From NCBI RefSeq assembly GCF_943734655.1, contig NC_071354.1, positions 81,251,822 through 81,315,821 of the forward strand: a DNA stretch of 64,000 nucleotides. The letters run 5' to 3'. Source of the stretch: Sabethes cyaneus. Its lineage: Eukaryota; Arthropoda; Insecta; Diptera; Culicidae. The first letter of the stretch is position 1, and every line of letters begins with the position of its first letter. The notes beneath the pieces are model-generated. The model saw only the letters and a list, made by a program, of their open reading frames with translations. It searched no databases and had not been told where the DNA came from. The translations under genes were made by a program, and so were the position numbers. Below, piece by piece: positions 21,961 through 32,689 of this stretch.

Positions 21961-23044
21961 TTTTTACCTGCTTCTGTAATCTAAGCGTAGGGAGAGAAAG
22001 AGGTTAGGTTGGCAATTAGTCGAGTCTAAATCTTTTTCTGCAGGTTTGGGCGAAAAATGTCCTGATTTTTAATTGGACCGATATGGTCACCTTATTAAGC
22101 TAAAGGTTGCTAAAATTGTATGCAAGAGTTCATAGTATAGGAAGGGTCCATAACTGGTAAATAAACCCTATAGTTGGGACTGACTTTTGTCCTAACTAGA
22201 GCTGCTGGTTTTGTTTTGCTTTTGGAAATGTTCATGCGTCTGTTAATTAATTCATTTTTCCATAACGGATGATTAAAAACAAGCCTCATAGTTTTTGATT
22301 ATTTAGTAAAAGCAATTTAACGATTTCTCGTTTAATGATGCAGCTTTGTACCCGTAAAAATAAACGATTTACCTAAAGAAACTGACTAAAGAAATGACAT
22401 TGGAATTCAGTCACTCCGCATCAGCTGTCATCATTAAACCTAATTTGCTCAACGATGATTGTTGTGCGTGAATCAATTCAATGTTGCTCGCAAAAGTTCT
22501 AACGATCTTTTTTTCGAGCTCAACATTTGGGCGATTTTTTTAACTGTACGCTACAAATTTGATTACCTGGTCTTTTCCTTAGGCGGCTTAGATCGATTTC
22601 GTGATGGCACAATAAGATTTGTCGCCATTTGCTTGCAGTTGACGTTTTCTCCCGCGTTCATCGACTGATACTCCGCAAGTTTTCAGTATCATCTCAGTTA
22701 TCAGTTTCTTTATATTTACCCGTAAAAGTGAACTGCAAATTAGCAAACCACTTTTGCTGAATAATTATTTGATTTTAGTTAAGAAATTCTGGCCACAATG
22801 TTTCTTGTTCTCGTATTGGTATCCATACCTACAAAAATGGATGAAGTATTCCACCACGCACACATATAAAGATTTTTTGACATTAGCTGAGGCCCTCGCT
22901 GAGGCTGTGTTTGCAGTAGGAGTAATATCAACAACATCAAATTCCAAACTCCCGGATCCTCTCATCCACTCTTTGCTCCCCTCTCACTCTTACATAAGCG
23001 ATCCTCAGCAAATGTCATTCTCGTTGGTGACGAAACCGCAAATT
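21961..23044. other. No recognisable gene
   Basis: About 1.1 kb. An open frame at 22754-23134 is partly overlapped by the Helitron-like repeat that starts at 23.05 kb and has no recognised domain. The rest is AT-rich and featureless to my reading. Confidence 0.4.
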
Positions 23045-23280
23045 ACTTCATTTCTGTCTGTCTGTCTGTCTGTCGGGATGTTCCTTATAGAATCGAAAAC
23101 TACCGAACCAATCGGCGTGATAATTTGCATGTAGAGGTTTTTGGGGCCAGGGAAGGTTCTTATGATGGTTAGAGACCCCTCCCCTCACTAAGAAGGGTGG
23201 CTGCTATATAAATGAAACACAAATTTCTGCATAACTCGAAAACGAATCAAGCAAATGGAACCAAATTTAGCATGTGGGCA
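23045..23280 (+). mobile_element. Helitron-like element fragment, 5' part
   Basis: Begins with the (CTGT)n stretch and continues through GATGTTCCTTATAGAATCG, ACCGAACCAATCGGCGTG, GCATGTAGAGGTTTTTGGGG and the first minisatellite unit (ATAACTCGAAAACGAATCAA). It matches 19121-19330 closely and stops within that unit. Truncated on the right. Confidence 0.8.
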
Positions 23281-25329
23281 CAGAACGGAAGATCAACTTC
23301 AAGTAAAAGCGAATTCAAACTGACTGACTACAAAAGGAATGCAAAAATCAGCAACGCTTTTTTCTTACTTCGAGTAAGTTTCTCAGACCGTGCACATTTA
23401 TGCCACTTTGACTGTGGTATAAAGTGGTATAATATTTTTCTATGCTTTGAATTGACCGTTAGCTCTACAGTTCTACCTGGTTAATAAGGATTGTTGTTAT
23501 TAATGACAACTTAAAGAAGATATTATTGAAAAGTTATAATCGGAGTATAAAAGTGATGCAGTATAATAAAGATTTTACTGTTTTGAAATCTAAAATAAAA
23601 TATCGACTTGGCACATATCAGTAATTGAAACTGAAATTAAGATTTCAGTTCTTTAGAACGAAGATGATTTGGAACTTGGAAGCCGTTAATAGATAAAATG
23701 ATTTTAGTGGAAGGACTTTCGAATACAGGTTGTTCCTCTACTTGCTACCTGTCAAAATTGTAGAACTTAGACGTTTAGCAAAATGGAACCTGCTTGTTTT
23801 TCCCCTAAGTTCAATAGATCAGTTCGTTTCATTTTTGGCATCGATCGTTTTTGGTTTATCATTTCATGTGTCTAGACCAATCAGCATCTATATTAACGCA
23901 CACGTGTATGAAATTTGACACCAATAGAGCCTCTTTGTTCGAAGTACAATTTTCCGATAAGAACGCTAAGACGGACCGCTTTAACGGCTGGTAACGGCTG
24001 TAACGCTCTGCGGCTGGTTCGCCTTAGCCTATTAAACGGACATAATTTGACCCCCGGTACATAGCCATTTTTCTGTGGTTGAAATCTAGACGTCAAAAGC
24101 ACTGGGCGGGAAATAATTTCATAGAAATTCTATGGAGCAGCCATTGTTGTTTCGGGGCCAGCATTGATGGGCCCATCAGTATGGGGCTATAGGGTGTTTG
24201 CAGAGTGCATATGTTTTGGAGATCTGTTGGGCAGGCAAAAGTGACAGCTCCATATAAAACACACGGGCTGGGAAGAGCAAAATTTTTTAAATGATTTATT
24301 TTCTTTATTTAAAACAGAAATTACAAATTGCTTCATACATATGGCAAGGTAATACATCTGTTTACTAAATAAAAAAATTATTTTCAACAAATAAGCTAAG
24401 ACGCGGTAGCAATGATCAAAAATGTAACTATGACCTATGTTAGCGGGATAAAACTAAACAAATATCAATAGCCAGTAGTTGCTTTCGGCTAAGAAAGCAA
24501 TTTATTATGCTAAAACCAATTTTATATTCCGTTACTTTCAACTTGGCCTATGCCGTATTCTGCTTCAAAAATCAGTATATTTGGGACACCGATTTAACGC
24601 GAATTCACCGAAACCCTAGTTACCGAGTCAGCATATATTTCAGGGAACATTTGTCGGTTATTTTGACTATTAGTTGCTTTAAAATGATGAATAATTTTAG
24701 AAAAAATGATAATTTTATCCAGCACGTTTTTGCTGCATCGAATAGGAAAATATGCAATGTGTGCCCAACAGATGTCTTGCATGTGTGTGTAGCAAAAGCC
24801 CTATTGTCAAATCATATGTGAGAGTGTATTGGTGATACCGGACTGACTTAAATGGTTTCAAAATGTAGAAGTATGTGTGTTTGAGAATATTTACATGCTT
24901 ATGGTAACTTTACTCACCGCAATTTGACACTTTGACTCATTAACAAATCATAGCGTACTACTGTCACTTTAAATGTAACATTTATGTACGTTATTTTCAC
25001 AGCTTAAAATTATGCGAGGGACCGTCGCTCATAACGATTTGTATCGGATCGATTTTAAGTGCGAACACAAGGTGTATTCATTATGCATCTGGTAGGATTG
25101 AAGTAGTTATGTAAAAAAAATTATAAACATCTACAAAAAAAATTTCACACAAAACACAAGCCGCTTTACAAGGGTGAACCTGTTATCTCGCGCATCGTTA
25201 ATTTATACCAGAATATTTGACAGGTCTATTGAAAGTGGTATAATTTTTTCCGTGTAAAAAGCGTTCCTGTTACCACTAGATGGCAGTCAAAAATGAACTG
25301 AGTTGTATCCAGTTTTCAAATCGAAGATG
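23281..25329. other. No recognisable gene
   Basis: About 2 kb, mostly AT-rich. Small open frames at 23730-23918, 23893-24102 and 24507-24821 show no recognised domain. No RNA gene or named repeat could be supported. Confidence 0.45.
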
Positions 25330-25424
25330 ATATTCCTTTCTTTGATGTGGGTGTTTTTGTAGGCATTTTTTTTTTCAATGGTGAATTGAGACCCTTTCTC
25401 TCTTTATGAGGAGAATTATGACCC
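25330..25424 (+). mobile_element. Helitron-like repeat, left part split by RTE
   Basis: GTGGGTGTTTTTGTAGGCAT, GGTGAATTGAGACCC and GAGAATTATGACCC match the minisatellite units at 20.3-20.6 kb. The unit continues at 28354 beyond the inserted RTE copy, so both parts were once contiguous. Confidence 0.8.
25413..25424. repeat. Target-site duplication, left
   Basis: GAATTATGACCC, repeated exactly at 28354-28365, brackets the RTE copy. Joining the flanks at one copy restores the minisatellite phrase, so these 12 bp are the target duplicated on insertion. Confidence 0.9.
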
Positions 25425-25442
25425 TTCTTCTTCTTCTTCTTC
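25425..25442 (-). repeat. (GAA)n 3' tail of RTE copy
   Basis: Six GAA units on the minus strand form the 3' end directly after the stop codon, immediately next to the target duplication. Confidence 0.9.
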
Positions 25443-26058
25443 AGCAGCATAGAGCCGGGGTGGCTCGTGCTGTTTCAAGCACTCGTCTCCATTCAACTCG
25501 GTCTTGGGCCACTCGCCGCCAATTTCCTAGTCGTCTCAGAAGTCGCAAATCGCTTTCGACCTGGTCGAGCCATCGTGCACGTTGGGCCCCCCTGTTCCTG
25601 GTGCCGGTGGGGTTGTTGAAGAGGACCGTTTTCGTCGCACTGTCGTCCGGCATCCTTACGACGTGTCCGGCCCACCGTAGCCTGCTAACTTTCGCTAGAT
25701 GTACGATGGGAGTCTCCCCAAGCAGTGCCTGTAGCTCGTGATTCATACGCCTCCGCCACTCTCCGCTTTCAGTTTGTACTCCGCCAAATATCGTCCGCAG
25801 CACTTTCCGCTCAAACACGGCAAGGGCGCGTATGTCCTCCGTAAGCAGCGTCACGGCTTCAAGTCCATAAAGAACTACCGGTCTAATAATGGTTTTGTAC
25901 ATTGTTAGCTTCGTGCGGCGGCGTATGCTTCCTGATCGTAGCGTTTTACGAAGGGCAAAGTAGGCCCGATTTCCCGCTTGGATGCGCCGCTGGATCTCCT
26001 TACTAGTGTTGTTGTCCGCGGTCACCAGCGATCCCAAATACACGAACTCTTCTACCAC
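25441..26058 (-). pseudogene. RTE family A polyprotein, C-terminal part
   Basis: A 205-codon frame continuing the polyprotein after a frame break near 26085. It begins with MVEEFVYLGSLVTADNNTS, followed by RTKLTMYKTIIRPVVLYGLE and VFERKVLRTIFGGVQTESG. RLRWAGHVVRMPDD and RARWLDQVESDLRLLR come next, and it ends LETARATPALCC. This order is the conserved region downstream of the RT in RTE elements; its role is not well known. The true frame starts upstream of this methionine: VTVDGDELEVVEE is in the same frame just before it. No further breaks are visible. Confidence 0.9.
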
Positions 26059-26081
26059 TTCTAGTTCGTCGCCGTCAACGG

Positions 26082-28205
26082 TTACCGTCCGTGGGAGGCG
26101 CGCATTTGTTTGGTCTTCGACGCATTTATTTTTAGCCCAATTCTCGTAGACTCCGCTTTCAGTCTGGCGTAGATTGCCTCCGCCGTCGCAAAGTTCCTGG
26201 CAATGATATCGAAGTCATCTGCAAAGCCTAGAAGTTGGCTACTCTTGGTAAAAATCGTGCCTCTCGTTTCAATGCCCGCTCGCCGGATCACCCCCTCAAG
26301 AGCGATGTTGAACAGCATGCAGGATAGACCGTCACCTTGTCTCAACCCTCGTCGTGTCTCGAAGGGACTCGAGAGTGTCCCAGAGATGCGTACGAAACAC
26401 ATCACTCGATCCAATGTAGCTCTGATCAGTCGCGTCAGTTTGTCCGGAAAACCGTATTCGTGCATTATCTGCCATAGCTTGTCTCGATCGACTGTATCGT
26501 ATGCTGCTTTGAAATCGATAAAGATGTGATGCGTGGGCACGTTGTACTCCCGACATTTCTGCAAGATCTGTCGGATAGTAAACATTTGGTCCGTAGCTGC
26601 GCGAGCCCCCATGAAACCCGCCTGATAATTCCCTACGAAACCTTGTGCTATCGGTGACAGCCGGCGTAACAGGATCTGGGAGAGTACCTTGTAGGCGGCG
26701 TTTACCAGCGTAATACCACGATAGTTGCAGCAGTCTAGCCGATCACCCTTTTTGTAGATGGGACAAACCACTCCTTCCATCCATTCCTCCGGTAGCTTTT
26801 CCTCCTCCCAAATCCTCGAAATAACCCAGTGTAGAACCTTTGCTAGCGTTTCTCCGCCATGTTTATAAAGCTCTCCCGTTAGGCGGTCCTTCCCAGCGGC
26901 TTTATTGGTTTTCAGCAGCCCGATTTCTCGTTTGACTACTTGGAGATCAGGTGCTAGGACATTACTATCTTCCATGGGCGCTCCTAGGTTAATTTCCGTT
27001 CCGCCTCCTTCTGCGACTTCGCTATTGAGGTGTTCATCGAAGAACTGCTTCCATCTGTCGACCACCTCGCGCTCGTTTGTTATTAGATTCCCTCCCTCGT
27101 CCCTACACATGTCAGGTTTCGGTGTGTAGCCCTTCCGAGTTTGGTTCACCTTCTCATAAAACTTGCGCGTGTCATTAGCTCGGAATAGTTGCTCTAATTC
27201 TTCACGATCTCTGTCCTCCTTTTGGCGCTTTTTTCTCCTCAGGATCGTGGTCAACTGGTTCCTAGCTCGTCGGTATTTGGCTAGGTTCTCTCTAGTGGCA
27301 ATACTTAGATAATTTTTCCAAGCATTTTTTTTCTCCTCCACCGCTTGTTGGCATTCCCCATCAAACCAATCATTTTGTGTACTCCGAGGCTCAATACCTA
27401 GTGCCGCGGTAGCGGCCTCTCCGATGGCCGAGCGTATTCTGCCCCAACCGTCTTCGAGGTTTGAAGCACCTAACTCCTCGGAAGAAGGCAGTGCCTCATT
27501 CAGTACTCGCGCGTAGTTCTCGGCAGCTTGTGGGTTATCTAGCTGCCTGATGTTCAGCCGAGGAGGGCGGCTTTGACGTGTCCGGTATACGGTGGACAGC
27601 TTTGAGCGCACATGTACTGCTACTAGGTAATGGTCAGAATCAATATCCGCACCCCGACGGAAGCGTACGTTCGTGATGTTAGAGAAGAACCGGCCCTCTA
27701 TGAGAACGTGGTTAATTTGGTTCATTGTACGTTGGTCCGGTGATCTCCAGGTGGCTTTGTGGATATCCTTGCGCGGGAAAAAGGTACTTGGGATCACCAG
27801 GCCTCGGGAAGCTGCGAAGTTTATACATCGTTGGCCGTTATCGTTTGTGTCGGTGTGCAGGCTATGGGGTCCTACCACCGGTCTATACATTTCTTCCCTA
27901 CCGACCTGGGCGTTCATATCCCCGATGACGATCTTGATGTCCCGTGACGAGCAGCTGTCGTACGTTGCCTCCAGCCTCGCGTAGAACGCTTCTTTCTCAT
28001 CGTCGGGTCTACCTTCGTGCGGGCAGTGCACGTTAATGATGCTATAATTGCAGAAACGGCCCTTTATCCTCAATACACACATTCTCTCGTTGATCGCCTT
28101 CCAATCTATCACGCGATCCTGCATTCCGCCCAGCACTACAAAGCCCGTTCGTTGGTAGCGCCATCGCTCTGGTAAAACTGGGCCTTTCCGCCACGGATCT
28201 TCCAT
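26082..28205 (-). pseudogene. RTE family A polyprotein, endonuclease and reverse transcriptase
   Basis: A 707-codon frame. The first 20 residues look like an out-of-frame shadow: endonuclease homology begins at GFVVLGG (21-27). Catalytic landmarks of the endonuclease are GDMNAQVG (95-102), NDNGQRCINFA near 121-131 and SDH (190-192). The RT follows: NKAAGKDRLTGELYK, CPIYKKGDRLDCCNYRGITL, motif A IFIDFKAAYD (561-570) and GLRQGDGLSCMLFNIALEG (motif B). Motif C is GFADDFDII (FADD at 661-664). All RT catalytic aspartates are present. The frame is lost near 26085, where the C-terminal part continues in another frame. The element copies itself by target-primed reverse transcription; this copy is defective. 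Confidence 0.93.
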
Positions 28206-28353
28206 ACTTTCTCCCCTTTGCGACAGATTTCCTGCAGAGCTACAATGCCGAGTTTGCGGGGTTTCAGCTGTTCAATCAGCACCCGCTCGCAACCTGCGAA
28301 ATTTAGCGATATGCAGTTCCAAGTCCCGAGTCTCCATTCGTCGTCCTTATTTC
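28136..28353 (-). pseudogene. RTE family A polyprotein, N-terminal endonuclease part
   Basis: Open frame without its own start, reading RLGTWNCISLNFAGCERVL and GIVALQEICRKGEKVW. TWN and LQE are the first conserved endonuclease motifs; the Glu is the metal-binding residue. It ends at a stop (28136-28138) after GATNERAL. The homologous protein continues in the next frame at GFVVLGG, so a small deletion or shift lies near 28145-28155. Confidence 0.85.
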
Positions 28354-28480
28354 GAATTATGACCCCTCTCCCCTTTTAAGAGTGTGGGGGGCTTCCATGC
28401 AAATGAAATACAAATTTCTTCATAACTCGAGAACTAATCCAACAAATGGAACCAAATTTGGCATGTGGGGGTATCATTGA
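28354..28480 (+). mobile_element. Helitron-like repeat, right part after RTE insertion
   Basis: Starts with the second target copy GAATTATGACCC and continues CTCTCCCCTTTTAAGAG, then CATAACTCGAGAACTAATCC and AACCAAATTTGGCATGTGGG, one more minisatellite unit. It is then lost in unrelated sequence. Confidence 0.8.
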
Positions 28481-28626
28481 AGATCAGAGGTTCAAGCATG
28501 CTGCCTTACGGTACACAAGATGGAATGTGGAATGCATTTGATTGCGTAGAATTCACCAACATACATGCTGGGTGATCCGACGAGTGGGAGGAACGCTATT
28601 GCATGAGCCATATAAGGAAACGAATA

Positions 28627-29322
28627 CAGTAATGACCCGATTTTGTCACCCCCATGATGAATTTAGGGGTGACAAAAACGGGACTGTGACAAAATCGGGT
28701 ATTTTTTCAATTTTTATTTTTTTGCAGATAACTTAGAACGAACAACATATATTTCATTCTGATCACTTTTAGGACATTTCGCACTTCCATCTACCTCTCT
28801 ATGGACATTTGTCACCTGTTCACAGCAGTCTCACAGGTATGAAAACACGCGTTTTTTAATTGCGCCGAAATGGTTGATTATACTGGTTAACTATGTTCAT
28901 AGAAATTTCATAGCGTAAAACGTTCTTTCTTATGGTATGAACGATTTTTTGATTAACCCCCCTAAAAGTAAGATAGAAAATTTATTTTTCAAGCAGTAAG
29001 AGATAGAGCAAAACAACGTTCTACAACATTTTTGAGAAGATTATTATAAAGAACTTTGCCAAAGAAAGCGACCTTCTAGCTATTATAGTTGTGGAGATAA
29101 GAAACAACTTTTGTGAACACTACATGATAATCAACACAGTTCTTTTCGCAGTGTTTTAACACATTTGACATGTTTGAAAATGATTTTCAAACTAAGCTTT
29201 TGATAAATCACAAGCGTGACAAAATCGGGGGTGACAAAATCGGGTCAAAAACGTGACAAAAACGGGGGTGACAAAATCGGGGAGTGATAAAATCGGGGAG
29301 TGACAAAATCGGGTTACCACTG
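28627..29322. mobile_element. Tc1/mariner (pogo-type) MITE with iterated ends
   Basis: The left end, CAGTAATGACCCGATTTTGT, mirrors the right end, ACAAAATCGGGTTACCACTG. Both are flanked by TA (28625-28626 and 29323-29324), the Tc1/mariner target. CAGT-starting ends with TA are usual for pogo/Tigger-like elements. The right side has about six iterations of GTGACAAAATCGGG in the last 110 bp; the left side has fewer. The 700-bp body is AT-rich and encodes no transposase. Confidence 0.85.
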
Positions 29323-29324
29323 TA

Positions 29325-30990
29325 TGTGCTAACTTTCGTTCGGAACAGTACCAAATGCTTTCGAATTGTCTAGGTACATAGAGTCGATCTGCTTTCTTGC
29401 TACAACTTTACGAGCCAACGTAGACACATAAGGGCACATTAATAACTCAACCTAACTCCATTCCGTCAACCGTTTCCAAGTAATACGGTATATTTCTTAA
29501 ATGTACATTATGCATTGCATTCATAAATCCAATTCATTAGATAGATAAAATGTCACACAACGTTGTGAATAAGCAATTAACTTAAGTGCCAGATGATCAA
29601 CACAATTCTTCGGTGCGTGCCAAATTCCTCAAACTGCTGTTTAAATTTTACGATTTATTTCGGTTGTTTACGAGTCTGCTGGCTAACCACTGACAAAATT
29701 CCCCACATAATCTCACATATTTCATCAATATTCATATGCTTGCATTTATCACTAATAATAATTACTGGCAATAAATGTCCGGCCTTCGGACGACAACGCA
29801 CGCGGAAGCGTAATTAAAGTGGATACATACACTGTAGAATTCGTCGAAAATGGTCGTTCGACATATGCCACAAAAAATTCTAATAACAATCCTCTAATCA
29901 ATCAAACAGAACTCCTTTGGCTATTGTAGGTATATTGGATGTTACGACAAGGTAAGACGGTGTGGATGCGGTGGGCGCTCCTGGCGCACAGCTAAAGTAA
30001 AAAGTCGATAGATTTACGACAAAACCGAATGTGGAAAATAAACGCCGGCCGCAGTTTGGCGAGTGGTTCTCAGAAATCCTCCACTCTACAGGGCGTGAAG
30101 TATTTCATGCCTAAAAATAGAGACTTTTCCTGAATGAACCATAGCATTTTCCACCGAATGCATTTCTCTACGGTGCGTTTAAAGATCACTGCTGACTGGA
30201 CGCATGAAAGTAAAAACGAAAGCACTGAACCTTAGAAAATTTTAAACAGTAGGAAACTAAGCCAAATATTTTCGCTAAACATATTCATAAAATTTTTAAG
30301 ATCAACGATGTTGATTTTGCCACCCGAAAATGATACTTTTGTAAGATATTGTTTCCGGCATCATAAAGCAAACCATTAGTCCGTGAATTCCGTGTACGCA
30401 TCAAAACTGAAACGAAATCGAAACTCGCACCCGAACCGAAAAGGCACTTTGTTCCCGACGTCGTCGTACGTTCGTCGGTCGTAATTATGACGATCATGAA
30501 TAATAATATTTCGCCTGCCTCTTGTGAGAGTCCGTTGGCCTTTCGGTCGTTATTCTTTTCCACACACGCGCATCTTATTGGGTGTATGGTGCGCTCCCTA
30601 ATCTAGGCTCAACAGGACCGAGTGCCTGACGCTGACTGGAGAGAACTTATGACGGAAGACGGAACGCACATTGCCTTGCTTTGATGGCGCAATTTCAATT
30701 TTTCGTACTGAATCGAGCCTCTCATTCTTCGGTTTCGTTCTCCTTTGAGACGATTTTGTCCCTTCTTAGGTATATAGAACGAGGCGATCTAACACACGTG
30801 GTACCTACTTGTTTGGTTTCAGTTTCTCGATCTACCGGCTTTGGCTTGTGAAGCTGATTCGTATTACCATTAAACATCAACACATCAACCCGTAGCAACA
30901 CGATTTCTCACATTCATCATTTGCTGTTGAGGTTGAGACCGGTCGTTCGAATCGAGACCAAGTGTGTCTGTGTGCGTAAATTTACGCTTC
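29325..30990. other. No recognisable gene; possible non-repetitive DNA
   Basis: About 1.7 kb between two MITEs. 29.4-29.9 kb is AT-rich. 29.9-30.95 kb is more balanced, looks non-repetitive and contains a GTATATAGAAC stretch at 30771-30781. Another landmark is the open frame at 30285-30563 (minus) without a recognised domain. A promoter or untranslated region of a nearby host gene is conceivable but not shown. Confidence 0.35.
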
Positions 30991-30993
30991 TAA

Positions 30994-31554
30994 GGCTTCG
31001 TGCACAAATTACGTAACGGTCAGAGGGGAGGGGGGAGGTCGAGCTTGCGTTACTTTTTGTTACGTAGGGGGGAGGGGGAGTCATGAGAAGAGTTACGTAA
31101 CAAATTTATCAAATTAAAAAATACTACGGAATTATTTTTTGCTAAATAAATCCGAGCAACTGAGCCCAACATGCAACAAGAGGTGATGCCTTGCTGTTTC
31201 AACTGTGAAACTCTCCGCGATTCTACTTGATCAAACCCATTCTGATCAAAATGTCTGTTCTGAACTCAGACCTGGTTGTGTTAAATCATACAGTTTGATC
31301 AGAATTCAGAATTGACTTCTGATCAGAGTGGTTTTGATAGGAAGGTAGAATCGGTTCGTTTCTTGAGTTGGTAAGAATAAAAAAATTAAACGGATTGTGC
31401 GATGTTTATTTAATGACAAGGGGGGGGGGGGAGGTTCAGTTAACGTTACGTAATTTAAAGGGGGGGCTATGCCAAGCGTTACTTTTTGTTACATAGGGGA
31501 GGGAGGGGGTCAAAAAACTATAATTTTTGCGTTACGTAATTTGTGTACCACGCC
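30994..31554. mobile_element. PIF/Harbinger-type MITE
   Basis: The left end GGCTTCGTGCACAAATTACG and the right end CGTAATTTGTGTACCACGCC are inverted copies with few mismatches. TAA flanks both sides (30991-30993 and 31555-31557), the 3-bp target of PIF/Harbinger elements. Behind each end lies a G-rich stretch with TTACTTTTTGTTACGTAGGG. The middle (31130-31400) is different in style and may be a nested insertion. No transposase. Confidence 0.75.
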
Positions 31555-31697
31555 TAATCGGTTCGGTTTAAAGGGGCTTATCTCCTTCAGTGTTTGTTTT
31601 GATTTCGATGTAGCAAAATATGCTGCTAGTTATTTATAAATTGTTCTTACGTAAAGTGAGACAACGTGGCAAGCACTGAGCCAACCGGCATACAAGC

Positions 31698-31770
31698 GGT
31701 CCTGTGGCGCAATGGATAACGCGTCTGACTACGGATCAGAAGATTCCAGGTTCGACTCCTGGCAGGATCG
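31698..31770 (+). tRNA. tRNA-Arg (anticodon ACG)
   Basis: A complete 73-nt tRNA. The acceptor stem GGTCCTG pairs with CAGGATC (one G-T pair) and the discriminator base is G. The D arm contains TGGCGCAATGGA (A box), the anticodon loop CTACGGA gives ACG, and the T arm GGTTCGACTCC is a perfect B box. It decodes CGN arginine codons after A34-to-inosine editing. The sequence is, to my memory, nearly the same as the Drosophila tRNA-Arg(ACG). No intron. The CCA end is not encoded, as is usual in animals. A T run follows 17 nt downstream. Unlike the SINE heads in this window, all stems are intact, so it is probably functional. Confidence 0.97.
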
Positions 31771-31787
31771 AGACGGCGATGTTAAGC

Positions 31788-31795
31788 TTTTTTTT
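31788..31795 (+). terminator. RNA polymerase III terminator of tRNA-Arg
   Basis: Eight consecutive T residues 17 nt after the tRNA end, the usual pol III stop signal. The 17-nt spacer becomes the 3' trailer. Confidence 0.85.
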
Positions 31796-31799
31796 CCTT

Positions 31800-31960
31800 A
31801 CGTTTAAATATTTTTTGAGGCCTATGCGAGATTTCGTATAATTTCGCCTAACCCGAGATTTCACGAAATTTCGCGAAATTCTAGTTTCGCGAAATCTTAA
31901 AAATATTTCGTTGAATTTCGTCAAGTTTCATTCGAAATTTCACGAAACCGAATTTAAAGC
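31800..31960. repeat. Palindromic TTTCGCGAAA-rich short repeat
   Basis: Multiple overlapping phrases such as GAGATTTCGTATAATTTCG, TTTCACGAAATTTCGCGAAA and GTTTCGCGAAATCTT. Many of them are palindromic around CGCG. It resembles the iterated interiors of small hAT-type elements but no ends or target duplication were found. An open frame of 62 codons on the minus strand here is Arg/Phe-rich low complexity. Confidence 0.55.
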
Positions 31961-32689
31961 CATTCTAATTGTCATCATTGGTTGAATGGATTTAATGAAT
32001 ACTCCAAAAGTTCTTGTGCTGATTTGACTTAAGCACACTTACCTTCCGATCCGTGAACTTTGAAATCACTGAAAAGCGATTATTAAGCATATTATTGAAA
32101 TTACACAACTGACTTTATTTCTTAAATTCGTCGTACCGTTTTAAAATCCGTCCATCAAGATTTTTCATCGTCCGAACAAAAAATCAAAACAATGTTTACG
32201 AAGCTAACCCGCATGAATTTGTGTAGGACGGCACAACAAATGTTATTCTGCAAAATTTCTGCAGGTCAGGCAAGTTTTCCTGCCTGTAGAATAACGAAAA
32301 TGCCTTGCGTGAGTTATTTTCATTTATGAGTGACGGAAATTAAAACGATTAGTCAACATTTTCTTCTTCGTCGCACGAAAAAACGTAGGAAATTTGGCTG
32401 GTAGTACTTCTTTAATGATAACAAGAATTTAAATAGATCTCAGCTCACTTTGGTTGATCGCGTATGATAATATAAAATATTAGGGTATGCCTAGTTTTGC
32501 ATTGTGTGTCATAAAAATGCTGATATTTTTAATAATTTGTGTTATTATTTGTGACGGGAATAACCAATTACGACGAAGCAGCAACATACCCTACTTAAAA
32601 GTAGAATTAGTATTTCATCCGCAGTTATTTGACTACTTATAAATATTGAACTGTCGGCTTAAGCTCCATACTCAGTTTACTTCAGTGGC
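31961..32689. other. No recognisable gene
   Basis: About 730 bp, AT-rich, without coding signal or recognised repeat. Confidence 0.45.

Larger units (their letters stand above)
25425..28353 (-). mobile_element. RTE-clade retrotransposon, family A, near-complete copy (JAM1-like)
   Basis: The best-preserved mobile element in the window, 2.9 kb on the minus strand. It carries an apurinic-type endonuclease, a reverse transcriptase and the C-terminal region typical of RTE elements, and has an exact 12-bp target duplication on both sides. The 5' side starts inside or just at the beginning of the endonuclease, so it is 5'-truncated. The 3' end is a (GAA)6 tail at 25425-25442 and the stop codon touches this tail, leaving essentially no 3' UTR, an RTE signature. 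Two single frame breaks (near 28150 and 26085) split the reading frame, so the copy cannot make its protein. At least six older relics of the family occur in this window. Confidence 0.95.

Noticed and set aside
25406..27984. Plus-strand frames over the RTE copy
   Set aside because: Shadows of the minus-strand polyprotein, which has clear endonuclease and RT motifs.
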